From: Algorimicrobium hallyeonense | Lineage (GTDB): Bacteria > Bacteroidota > Bacteroidia > Flavobacteriales > Flavobacteriaceae | Direction of reading: 5' to 3' | Assembly (NCBI RefSeq): GCF_042657385.1 | Contig: NZ_JBHSLA010000006.1 | Coordinates: 151,242-215,241, forward strand | Length of the DNA: 64,000 bases | In this document: piece after piece, positions 8,313 through 16,151 of the stretch | Numbering within the stretch: position 1 is the stretch's first letter | Layout of the letters: every line of letters begins with the position of its first letter | Notes under the pieces: model-generated | Told to the model about the DNA's origin: nothing | The model's database searches: none | What the model saw: the letters and a program-made list of their open reading frames with translations, nothing else | Program-made: the position numbers and the translations under genes

Positions 8313-8600
8313 TTAAAGTTTCCGCCTCACAGACCCCGTAAAATCCTCCAATTCGTCTTTTACTTTATTCAGTTCGTCTTGAACATCTTTGGTAACGCTG
8401 GTATCAATGCCATTTTTTTCGGCACTTTTGGTGATTTCAGATTTCAGGTCGTTGGACGCATCTTTAAGCATGCGCATACCTTTACCCATTCCGCGAGCTA
8501 TTTCAGGAATTTTATCGGCACCAAAGACCATGACTACTATAAATAGTATAAACATGATTTCGGTAGTACCTATAAATAAGTATATGGCTTGTTGTATCAC
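8313..8600 (-). CDS. tatA: Sec-independent protein translocase subunit TatA
   Basis: This 95-residue protein is a TatA/TatE-type subunit that forms the pore of the twin-arginine export machinery. It has a single N-terminal transmembrane segment (about residues 8-25), the hallmark hinge FGADKIPEIARGMGKG, an amphipathic helix (to about 55) and a charged tail. The start is GTG at 8600. A perfect -7 element (TATATTTG, 8612-8605 on the minus strand) lies only 4 bp upstream of this GTG, so the message may be leaderless or nearly so. The next Met (residue 16) would remove most of the membrane helix. The neighbouring M1 peptidase transcript ends in a terminator at 8636-8663, so tatA is probably its own unit. 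Confidence 0.9.
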   Translation of the reverse strand: MIQQAIYLFIGTTEIMFILFIVVMVFGADKIPEIARGMGKGMRMLKDASNDLKSEITKSAEKNGIDTSVTKDVQDELNKVKDELEDFTGSVRRKL

Positions 8601-8604
8601 GATG

Positions 8605-8612
8605 CAAATATA
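8605..8612 (-). promoter_or_regulatory. Bacteroidetes -7 promoter element for tatA
   Basis: TATATTTG on the minus strand is a perfect TAnnTTTG match. It ends 4 bp before the GTG start of tatA. No TTG was found at the usual 17-23 bp spacing upstream, so the -33 part is weak or absent. Confidence 0.5.
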
Positions 8613-8632
8613 GTAAGTAGTTTGATACGAAT

Positions 8633-8663
8633 AAAAAAAGCCGACTGTTAAAAGTCGGCTTTT
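8633..8663 (-). terminator. Rho-independent terminator after the M1 peptidase operon
   Basis: An 11-bp perfect inverted repeat (8636-8646 with 8653-8663, loop of 6 nt) contains the core AGCCGACT. Reading the minus strand it is followed by a T run (complement of 8633-8639). It lies 18 bp after the peptidase stop and separates that gene from tatA. Confidence 0.85.
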
Positions 8664-8681
8664 AATAAAATATTATAATAA

Positions 8682-10991
8682 TTAATCTTTTTTCTTATCC
8701 TTGAACTGATCAAACTGGCTTTGTGTCACTTCTCGTGGCCACGAATTGTTTGATGTATCTACATCAGCTGTCTCTAAATTAGGATCGACAGTAATTTTAA
8801 CAATCTCCTTATCAGACGCTACTGCTTTGCTTACTTCTTTATCATTTAACCGCCAGATTTGTGCTGGATATTTTTCCATTTTGGTTGTACCATCGGCATA
8901 GGTATACTCCACTATAATTGGCATGACTAATCCGCCTGGCTTCTCAAACGTTACGCTGTAGAAATATTTAGGTTGTTTAATTTTAGCACGTTCTTCAGGT
9001 GTAAAATTATCCATTACATATTCCTTTAAAGTTGGTGAGTTTTCTAAAAGCGTACCATTTTTCATGTCTTCAGTAAATTCCTCACTTCCTTCTTCAACCA
9101 TATAAACTAAAGGTGGTAAATCGCTCATTTTCATGCCACGTTGTTTTACCATTTCTTTAATACGTGCATTAGGCTCCGATGAAACATAATATTTTTTCAC
9201 CTCTTTAACACCCATATCTACATAATCTGTTGTATAAAACCAACCTCTCCAGAACCAATCTAAATCGAATGCCGATGCATCTTCCATAGTTCTAAAGAAA
9301 TCTTCTGGTGTTGGGTGCTTAAACATCCAACGGTTTGCATATTCCCTAAAGGCATAGTCAAACAACTCACGCCCCATAACGGTTTCTCTTAAAATATTTA
9401 GAGCTGTAGCCGGTTTTCCATAAGCATTATTTCCAAACTGATAGGTGTTTAAACCTTTAGTCATAATAGGCGCAATATAATCTTGATCGCCACCCATATA
9501 AGGTACAATGTTAGCGGCTGGTCCACGACTTGATGGATATTTATCATGTCCTTCAGATAAAGCGGCTGGATACCACTCACCAAAATCTTGTTCAGCTACA
9601 TATTGAGCGAAGGTATTTAAACCTTCATCCATCCAAGTCCACTGACGCTCATCACTATTTACAATCATGGGGAAATAGTTATGGCCTACTTCATGGATAA
9701 TAACACTAATCATCCCGTATTTAGTACGATCGCTGTATTTTCCATCTTTATCTGGACGTCCGTAATTAAAACAAATCATTGGGTATTCCATTCCTTGTTG
9801 CTTGGCATGAACCGAAATAGCTTTATGGTATGGATAATCAAATGTCATACGTGAGTATGTTTTTAATGTACTTGCCACGGCATAGGTGGACCACTCTTCC
9901 CATAACGGGTTTCCTTCTTTAGGGTACATAGAAACAGCCATGACATCTCTGTCGCCAATTTTAACTGCCATCATATCCCAGATGTATTTTCTAGACGTTG
10001 CAAATGCAAAATCTCGAACATTTTCTGCCGAATATTTCCAGGTTTTACTCCCTGTTGCACGACCTTTTTCTGCCTTTTCAGCTTCTTCTTGTGTTACGAT
10101 AAAAACAGGCTTATCATAGGATTCTTGCGCTTGTTCGTAACGCTTCATCATGTCTTTTGAAAACACCTCTTTACGGTTGGTTAAAACACCCGTTGCATCC
10201 ATAATATGATCTGAAGGCACCGTAATATTCACTTCATAATTACCAAACGGTAAAGCAAATTCATCACGTCCCCAGAATTGGGAGTTTTGCCAACCTTCTA
10301 CATCACTGTAAACAGCCATTCTTGGAAAGAACTGTGCAATAATATAGTTTCTATTACCATCTTCTGGGAAAAATTCATATCCAGAGCGTCCACCCATATT
10401 TACATAATCATTAATATTGTACCACCATTTGATAGAGAATACAAATTTATCACCTGTACCCATTGCTTTTGGCAATTCAACACGCATCATGGTACGATTT
10501 ATCATGTGTGGCAATGCTTTTCCGCTAGCATCTGTAACGGCTTCTATTTTAAAACCACCATCAAAACCGTCTGTCATATATTCTGAAGCAAAGCTACCAG
10601 CTTGTTGTGCTCCACGCACACCACTACCTTCAATTAAAGGCGACTGTGAATCTTTAGCACGCATATTTTGATCTAGCTGCACCCATAAATACTTTAAAGG
10701 ATCCGGTGAATTATTAGTGTATGTAATAGTTTCAAAACCGGATATTGTGGCTTTGTCATCATCCAACGTTAAATCCATTTTATAATCTGCTTGCTGCTGA
10801 TAATAAGCTGGACCTGGTGCTCCTGATGCTGTACGGAACATATTTGGTGTTGAAAATTCATCATACAATTGTTTGAATTTATTATTGTTTGTATGACCTG
10901 GTTTACGTTCTGGTTTCTGTTCCTCATCTTGAGCAAATGCTCCAAGGGAAACAAATAAAGCAGATAGAAAAAGGTACTTTAGTTTTCTCAT
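8682..10991 (-). CDS. Exported M1-family zinc metallopeptidase
   Basis: This is a 769-residue gluzincin. It starts with a signal peptide ending near AFAQ (residue 21). The zinc site is HEVGH (433-437) with the third ligand E456 eighteen residues later (WMDEGLN), the exact M1 spacing. The exopeptidase loop appears as GMEYPMI instead of GAMEN. The upstream half is the beta-rich M1 N-terminal domain, and the tail after about 600 is a smaller beta region. The mature enzyme should act in the periplasm or at the cell surface on peptides. It is the last gene of the probable leftward operon 14718-8682, 64 bp after the DUF6702 gene, and ends at a strong terminator. Substrate unknown. Confidence 0.92.
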   Translation of the reverse strand: MRKLKYLFLSALFVSLGAFAQDEEQKPERKPGHTNNNKFKQLYDEFSTPNMFRTASGAPGPAYYQQQADYKMDLTLDDDKATISGFETITYTNNSPDPLKYLWVQLDQNMRAKDSQSPLIEGSGVRGAQQAGSFASEYMTDGFDGGFKIEAVTDASGKALPHMINRTMMRVELPKAMGTGDKFVFSIKWWYNINDYVNMGGRSGYEFFPEDGNRNYIIAQFFPRMAVYSDVEGWQNSQFWGRDEFALPFGNYEVNITVPSDHIMDATGVLTNRKEVFSKDMMKRYEQAQESYDKPVFIVTQEEAEKAEKGRATGSKTWKYSAENVRDFAFATSRKYIWDMMAVKIGDRDVMAVSMYPKEGNPLWEEWSTYAVASTLKTYSRMTFDYPYHKAISVHAKQQGMEYPMICFNYGRPDKDGKYSDRTKYGMISVIIHEVGHNYFPMIVNSDERQWTWMDEGLNTFAQYVAEQDFGEWYPAALSEGHDKYPSSRGPAANIVPYMGGDQDYIAPIMTKGLNTYQFGNNAYGKPATALNILRETVMGRELFDYAFREYANRWMFKHPTPEDFFRTMEDASAFDLDWFWRGWFYTTDYVDMGVKEVKKYYVSSEPNARIKEMVKQRGMKMSDLPPLVYMVEEGSEEFTEDMKNGTLLENSPTLKEYVMDNFTPEERAKIKQPKYFYSVTFEKPGGLVMPIIVEYTYADGTTKMEKYPAQIWRLNDKEVSKAVASDKEIVKITVDPNLETADVDTSNNSWPREVTQSQFDQFKDKKKD

Positions 10992-11055
10992 AGTTGGTTT
11001 GTATTACTATATAATTGATTGGAAAATTAACACTTTTTTAAGGTAATGAATTACA

Positions 11056-11559
11056 TTAATTAAAGTTTAACATTCCTTTATCATTTTGTTTTATCAGTAT
11101 AAAGCTATTATTCTCATCATTAATATTGGTTCTTACAATATTTTTCTGGTCAGGAAACAAATCGAATAATACTTGATTACTAACTTCAAATGATTGGATT
11201 GAAGGCACATTTGTAATTTCTAAATAACAATACACAATGTCATTTTCATATTCTTTACCTAAAAACAGCATATTAGCGTGCTTGCCATTGATGGTTATCG
11301 CCATTTTTTCAACAAGATATTTTCCAATATATTGGTTTACATTTTTAGACTCACTTTTGGCTGCTAATGTTACAGTTTCGTCATATCTTGTGCGAATTAA
11401 ACGCTCGAAATCATCTACAAATATTCGGGTTATAATTTGAACGGATTGTTTTTCTTTTACATATTCAATTTGCGTAATACTCACATAATATTTGTGTGCT
11501 GACGAAAAAGCTAGAAGTGGAATAATGGCTAAAATGAATAGGTATTTAAGTAATTTCAT
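11056..11559 (-). CDS. DUF6702-family exported protein
   Basis: This 167-residue protein has a signal peptide (about 1-20, ending in FSSAHKYY). The mature part starts with HKYYVSITQIEY and continues as alternating strands, with IFVDDFE near residue 50. This layout is that of the DUF6702 family, small periplasmic proteins of Bacteroidetes that often sit beside M1 peptidases. It lies 64 bp before the peptidase and 66 bp after the last of the four exported paralogues, all on the same strand, so it is likely co-transcribed. Function unknown. Confidence 0.75.
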   Translation of the reverse strand: MKLLKYLFILAIIPLLAFSSAHKYYVSITQIEYVKEKQSVQIITRIFVDDFERLIRTRYDETVTLAAKSESKNVNQYIGKYLVEKMAITINGKHANMLFLGKEYENDIVYCYLEITNVPSIQSFEVSNQVLFDLFPDQKNIVRTNINDENNSFILIKQNDKGMLNFN

Positions 11560-11625
11560 TTATTTGTGATTTTTAAAATGCTAATGTAGTTATTCATTGG
11601 GTTCAAAAATTATTCCATCTTAAAA

Positions 11626-12429
11626 TTACGGATACTTTATGTTTTTATTATCATAATAAATAAACAGCTTTTCCTTAAGATACTCATAGTGATTAACCGC
11701 TGATTTGTTTTTACAACGTTCTAGAAAGTCTGGTTGTTCTGAAACAAAAAAGAGAAATTCCATAACATATACATCCTCCAAAGGGTAATCGGCAAAAACA
11801 GTTTCCGAAATATGGGTTTTTAAATGATACATAAGCGCTTCTTTTTCTTCTAATTGCACAAACGTTTTCATTTCTTTGGTTCTACCGGTGATAGCATTAA
11901 TAACCGGAACCAGCCTAATTGAAGCTCCTAAACCTCCTAAAGAGCCACCGAGTTTTGGGTCTAAATCGCCAGCATCTTTTAAATGTCGTTGTGTCTGTGT
12001 TAATGGTTTGCCTTGATAACTGGGAATACCCGCTTTTTTAGATGTCATGGGTTCGCCTTCCACATTAGCCACATCAGAATTCATATTTCCCGTTAAAACT
12101 TTTCCAACGGTTACCTCATCTAGTTTATTTAAGTGTTCCAATAAGGTAATAACTACTGTTCCGTTTTTATAAGTTTCTTGGTCCACCATAAGCATTTGCA
12201 ATTCATGCTGAAGGGACGAAAAAATTAAGGTATCCTGTAACTTGACTTCAATTTCAAACAGTCCAGAACTATTAGTAATAGTGTTCTTTTTTGATGATTT
12301 ATTAATAACATGAACATTCTCGGCATCTTGAGATGTTAGTACTTTTCCCCGAAGCATTTTAGTTTGCGCAACCACATGGTGATGCGTAAAGCCACAAACC
12401 AAAATCACGATACATAGGAATTTACCCAT
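11626..12429 (-). CDS. Carboxypeptidase-regulatory-like exported protein, paralogue 4 of 4
   Basis: This 267-residue protein has a signal peptide (about 1-21, ending VVAQ) and a beta-sandwich of the CarboxypepD_reg-like type (about 25-105, with NVHVINKSSKKNTITNSSG). This domain also forms the N-terminus of SusC-type receptors, but no barrel follows here. After it come DEVTVGKVLTGNM and the motif EPMTSKKAGIPSYQG, shared nearly unchanged with the next two paralogues. The C-terminal helical part has FLERCKNKS with a conserved Cys. It lies 7 bp after paralogue 3. It is probably periplasmic or on the outer membrane. The role is unknown; scaffold or surface binding is possible. Confidence 0.8.
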   Translation of the reverse strand: MGKFLCIVILVCGFTHHHVVAQTKMLRGKVLTSQDAENVHVINKSSKKNTITNSSGLFEIEVKLQDTLIFSSLQHELQMLMVDQETYKNGTVVITLLEHLNKLDEVTVGKVLTGNMNSDVANVEGEPMTSKKAGIPSYQGKPLTQTQRHLKDAGDLDPKLGGSLGGLGASIRLVPVINAITGRTKEMKTFVQLEEKEALMYHLKTHISETVFADYPLEDVYVMEFLFFVSEQPDFLERCKNKSAVNHYEYLKEKLFIYYDNKNIKYP

Positions 12430-12436
12430 AACACGT

Positions 12437-13180
12437 TCACCTTTTTATATTTTGTTTATAGCGTTCCAATTTTTCAACTAAAAACTGCAAAACATCAATT
12501 CCATTTATACTTTTACAACGCTCTAAAAATTTCGTATCTTCAGAACAAAAGTAAAAATAATCCATACGCAAAGCTGGTTCTAATGGATAATTAGTAAACA
12601 AATCAGCTTCATGAGCCACGCGAATTTTGTGCAAAAGCTCATCTTTCTCTTCGAGCTCTGCTTGCCTTTTATAGCGTTTAATGTTGCCATTAATGGTATT
12701 TACCAGCATGCCAATCATACCACTTTTAGCATAACTTAAACGCCTTTCGGTTTGGGTGGGCATTTTTCCTTGATAACTAGGAATACCTGCTTTTTTAGCT
12801 GTCATGGGTTCGCTTGCTATGGATTGAACATCTTGCAATAAATTACCTGAAAGCACTTTTCCTACCAGCACTTCATCCAGCATATTTACTAAAGGCTCCA
12901 AAAACACCTGAATTTGTTTCTCCTGAAGCATTTCAGCGTCTACAACCAAAGAAATTAATTGATGCTGAATAGATGAAATTATAATGACATCATTCAGCAT
13001 TCCCGGAATTACAAACGCGCCAGAAGCATTGGTAATGGTGAATTTTTTTGATGTTTTATTAATGACATGAATATTTTCAGCATCTAAATTTGTGATAACC
13101 TGACCTTCCAAATCTATAGTTTGAGAAAACATATTTGCGGTGAAAATAAATAGTAAGAATCCAAATCTAATCGCTTTCAT
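12437..13180 (-). CDS. Carboxypeptidase-regulatory-like exported protein, paralogue 3 of 4
   Basis: This is a 247-residue paralogue of its neighbours: signal peptide (about 1-19, ending MFSQ), regulatory-type beta domain (NIHVINKTSKKFTITNASG), DEVLVGKVLSGNL, then EPMTAKKAGIPSYQG and a helical C-terminus with FLERCKSING. It is the shortest of the four because the segment after the shared motif is reduced. Its start overlaps the end of paralogue 2 by 14 bp, which points to coupled translation. Function unknown. Confidence 0.8.
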   Translation of the reverse strand: MKAIRFGFLLFIFTANMFSQTIDLEGQVITNLDAENIHVINKTSKKFTITNASGAFVIPGMLNDVIIISSIQHQLISLVVDAEMLQEKQIQVFLEPLVNMLDEVLVGKVLSGNLLQDVQSIASEPMTAKKAGIPSYQGKMPTQTERRLSYAKSGMIGMLVNTINGNIKRYKRQAELEEKDELLHKIRVAHEADLFTNYPLEPALRMDYFYFCSEDTKFLERCKSINGIDVLQFLVEKLERYKQNIKR

Positions 13181-13946
13181 GAGTATTAGCGATTTTTAGA
13201 TTTTGTTTGAAAACGCGTAATTTTTCAATTAGATAATTCAAAATTTCAATAGATGATTTGTTTTTGCAACGCGCTAAAAAATCTGGTTGTTCGGAAGCAA
13301 AGTAAAAATACTCCATAACATATTCTTCTGGTAACGGATTTTCAGTGAACAAATCGTTAGAAAGCTCGTTCTTTATATTAAACATTAAATCGTCCTTCTC
13401 CTCTAATTTAACCTGTTTTTTCAACTTTTTGGTTCTACCCGAAATGGCATTTAAAATAGGATTGAGCGGAATGATCCCGCCTCCCGTAGTCGCTTCGTTT
13501 AATTTGCGTTCGCTTTGGGTTTTTAGCGGTCCTTGATAACTGGGAATGCCTGCTTTCTGAGATGTCATCGGTTCCTCTTCAACACTAGAAACATCTAACA
13601 CCATGTTCCCTGTTAATATTTTTCCAACGACTACTTGATCCAATTCATTTAATTGCTCTTCTAAAGTAACCACCAAGGTTTTATTTTGTATAATTTCAGC
13701 ATCTATTAAAACAGATGTAATTTTATGTTGAATAGATGTAAAAATTAACGTATCATTTAAAGTTGCAGAAATCTGAAACGCCCCATCAGCATTAGTGATC
13801 GTAAATTTTTGTGCCGTTTTATTAATAACGTGAATGTTCTCTACGTCTGTTGTACTTTGCACTTTCCCGGATAGCACTATAGTTTGCGCGTAACTTTGTT
13901 GAACTGTAACCAACAGCAATAAAAGAAATAATTTAATTCTGCCCAT
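13167..13946 (-). CDS. Carboxypeptidase-regulatory-like exported protein, paralogue 2 of 4
   Basis: This 259-residue protein has a signal peptide (about 1-20, ending SYAQ), the regulatory-type beta domain (NIHVINKTAQKFTITNADG), DQVVVGKILTGNM, the shared EPMTSQKAGIPSYQG block and FLARCKNKSS near the end. Paralogues 2 and 4 are the most alike, both having a segment with NAI.GRTK after the shared motif. It overlaps paralogue 1 and paralogue 3 by 14 bp each. The even overlaps suggest tandem duplication with the junction kept. Function unknown. Confidence 0.8.
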   Translation of the reverse strand: MGRIKLFLLLLLVTVQQSYAQTIVLSGKVQSTTDVENIHVINKTAQKFTITNADGAFQISATLNDTLIFTSIQHKITSVLIDAEIIQNKTLVVTLEEQLNELDQVVVGKILTGNMVLDVSSVEEEPMTSQKAGIPSYQGPLKTQSERKLNEATTGGGIIPLNPILNAISGRTKKLKKQVKLEEKDDLMFNIKNELSNDLFTENPLPEEYVMEYFYFASEQPDFLARCKNKSSIEILNYLIEKLRVFKQNLKIANTHESD

Positions 13947-14718
13947 TAGTTTGTTTTAAAAACAATTCGCTTTGTTCCTGCAAGAACTCCATACGATTCA
14001 ATTCGTTTTTCTTTCCTAACATACTGACTTCAAATCCGTTTTCCAAACAAAATGCAAAAAATGGTTCAACCTGTTTTAAAGGAATATTGTACGTTTCATT
14101 AATGTATTGTGGTGAATAAATATCGGCTAAATCCAATGGTCTTTTATCACGAAGTAATTGAACAGATTCTTTTTTTAAAGGTGCATTTAATAATTTATTG
14201 ATTCCAAAAATATTTGCAAAATTCAACCCATTATAAAAAACACCAGGATCGGCAGCTATATTTTGTGGTTTTGTAAATTCATCTTCACCAAATTCCAAAT
14301 TGCTCAAATCGCCAAAACTCATAAGAATTGCTTTTTGAGTTTCGGCATTTATAATATCAACTAATAAATCGCCTGTTAACTTGGATGGCAACAAAATTAC
14401 TTCACTTAAGGTATTAATAGCTTCCACTAAAAATAAGCGCAGTTTTTTAGAATCAATAACATCTTGAGTTATCACAACTGTTCGTGCTTCATATTGTAAA
14501 GCCGAAACCTCCAACACATCTTTAATAGCCACTTCCATGATAAAATCACCATCAATATCCGCAATGGTTCCTTTGTTAGATGAAATATTAAAAATGGTAA
14601 CACCTTCCACATCGCTATTCGCTATAATTTTCCCTTCCACTTCAACACGTGTTGTATTTTGAGAAAAAACAGTTCCAATTGTAAATAAGAAGAGAAATCC
14701 GAGTAATTGATGTTTCAT
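13933..14718 (-). CDS. Carboxypeptidase-regulatory-like exported protein, divergent paralogue 1 of 4
   Basis: This 261-residue protein is the first gene of the leftward cluster. It has a signal peptide (about 1-19, ending VFSQ) and a regulatory-type beta domain (EGVTIFNISSNKGTIADIDG), followed by SEVILLPSKLTGDLLVDI, clearly related to the KVLTGNM..DV block of the others. It lacks the EPMT..KAGIPSYQG motif and has a different middle region. The C-terminal part keeps the general shape (PLKQVEPFFAFCLENGF) without the RCK motif. It may be the ancestral or a functionally distinct partner of the three similar copies. Confidence 0.78.
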   Translation of the reverse strand: MKHQLLGFLFLFTIGTVFSQNTTRVEVEGKIIANSDVEGVTIFNISSNKGTIADIDGDFIMEVAIKDVLEVSALQYEARTVVITQDVIDSKKLRLFLVEAINTLSEVILLPSKLTGDLLVDIINAETQKAILMSFGDLSNLEFGEDEFTKPQNIAADPGVFYNGLNFANIFGINKLLNAPLKKESVQLLRDKRPLDLADIYSPQYINETYNIPLKQVEPFFAFCLENGFEVSMLGKKNELNRMEFLQEQSELFLKQTNGQN

Positions 14719-14831
14719 AGTGGTAGGTTTAGTTGTGATAAAGAAACTATTTCAAATCTTAATTAAAATGCAAATAGTAGATAAACTTTTGTTAAATCCA
14801 ATGTTTACTTAAATTTACAAAAATTTGGCTT

Positions 14832-15539
14832 ATGAAACAATTACTTATTGCAAGCACATCAACTATTCATGGTAGTGGATATTTAGATTATTTATTGGAA
14901 GAATTGCAGGTGTTTTTTAAAAATTGCCAAACTATTTTATTTATTCCTTATGCACGACCAGGCGGTATGTCGCATGATGAGTATACCCAAAAAGCACGTG
15001 AGGCTTTTCAAAAAATTAATAAAAACGTGATTGGGATTCATGAGTTTGAATCGGCTACAGAAGCAATAAATCAAGCTGAAGGTATTTTTACAGGTGGAGG
15101 TAATACCTTTGTTTTGCTTTCTCAATTGTATAAAAACAACTGTATGGAAGCTTTAAAAAATGCCATTCATGCCGGCACACCTTATTTAGGAACTAGCGCT
15201 GGCAGTAATATTTGCGGTTTAACTATTAATACCACCAATGATATGCCTATTATATATCCGCCAACGTTTAAGGCACTAGCCTTTGTACCATTTAATATTA
15301 ATCCTCATTATCTAGATCCCATCCCGAATACCAAACACATGGGTGAAACCCGCGAAACACGAATTAAAGAATTTCATGCATACAACACATTTCCTGTTGT
15401 TGGATTACGTGAAGGTAGTTGGTTAGAAGTAAAAGGTAAATCCATCACCTTGAAAGGAACTTTAGATGCTCGAATTTTTGAATATGAAAAGGAACCTTAT
15501 GAAATTAAAACGGATACTAGTTTACAGCATTTAACATAA
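14832..15539 (+). CDS. pepE: Dipeptidase E (alpha-aspartyl dipeptidase, peptidase S51)
   Basis: This 235-residue cytosolic enzyme cleaves Asp-Xaa dipeptides. The S51 nucleophile is S122 in GTSAGSN. D137 and H159 align with the Asp135 and His157 of the E. coli enzyme, whose Ser is 120. FTGGGNTF (86-93) is the family loop. Length fits PepE (229 in E. coli). It is divergently transcribed from the four-paralogue cluster and is followed 2 bp later by a GNAT acetyltransferase, so the two probably form an operon. Confidence 0.93.
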   Translation: MKQLLIASTSTIHGSGYLDYLLEELQVFFKNCQTILFIPYARPGGMSHDEYTQKAREAFQKINKNVIGIHEFESATEAINQAEGIFTGGGNTFVLLSQLYKNNCMEALKNAIHAGTPYLGTSAGSNICGLTINTTNDMPIIYPPTFKALAFVPFNINPHYLDPIPNTKHMGETRETRIKEFHAYNTFPVVGLREGSWLEVKGKSITLKGTLDARIFEYEKEPYEIKTDTSLQHLT

Positions 15540-15541
15540 GT

Positions 15542-16021
15542 ATGACAACTAATTTCCATAAAATAGACCAATTTAACTATTGTGTTAAGCCTATTTCTGC
15601 TGAAGAAACCTATGCTGTTAGGCAACCGGTTTTAAGAGCCGGTAGACCTATTGAAGATTGTGTTTTTAAAGGTGATAAGTTAGCATCAACATGCCATTTA
15701 GGATTATTTTATAAGGAAACTATTATTGGCGTTGCCACGTATATAAAAAATAAAAACGCAGTTTTTCCTGAAGAACTACAGTATCAATTACGAGGTATGG
15801 CTATTTTAAAAAATCATCAACAAAAAGGCTTGGGAGCACTTTTAATTCGGGCAGGTGAAGCGAAATTATTAAAAATGAAGGTTGACAGATTATGGTTTAA
15901 TGCGCGCGAAGTGGCCACCAAATTCTATGCAAAGCATGGCTATCAAATTGAAGGAGACAGCTTTAATATTGAAAGTATTGGTATTCATTTTTTGATGACT
16001 AAAAAACTATTTTACGTGTGA
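15542..16021 (+). CDS. GNAT-family N-acetyltransferase
   Basis: This is a 159-residue acetyl-CoA-dependent acetyltransferase. Motif A of the fold is visible as LKNHQQKGLGALLIRAGE (about 95-112), with QQKGLG binding the pyrophosphate of acetyl-CoA. A second hallmark is the ARE.ATKFYAKHGYQ segment near the C-terminus. The substrate cannot be read from the sequence. It starts 2 bp after pepE, which suggests co-expression but not a shared pathway. Confidence 0.85.
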   Translation: MTTNFHKIDQFNYCVKPISAEETYAVRQPVLRAGRPIEDCVFKGDKLASTCHLGLFYKETIIGVATYIKNKNAVFPEELQYQLRGMAILKNHQQKGLGALLIRAGEAKLLKMKVDRLWFNAREVATKFYAKHGYQIEGDSFNIESIGIHFLMTKKLFYV

Positions 16022-16117
16022 AAAACAATTTAAAGCAACCTGCTGTTTTTAGACCTCAATTATAAACTCACGAGCATTTTCAGGCTTAATTTTGAAACCA
16101 AAGAAATAATAAACGCC

Positions 16118-16125
16118 TATCTTTG
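16118..16125 (+). promoter_or_regulatory. Bacteroidetes promoter of gpmI
   Basis: TATCTTTG is a perfect TAnnTTTG -7 element, with a TTTG at 16091-16094 as the -33 element; spacing is 23 bp. It lies 26 bp before the gpmI start. Confidence 0.6.
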
Positions 16126-16151
16126 TGCTTTAAATTATTAGCATTTTTACC

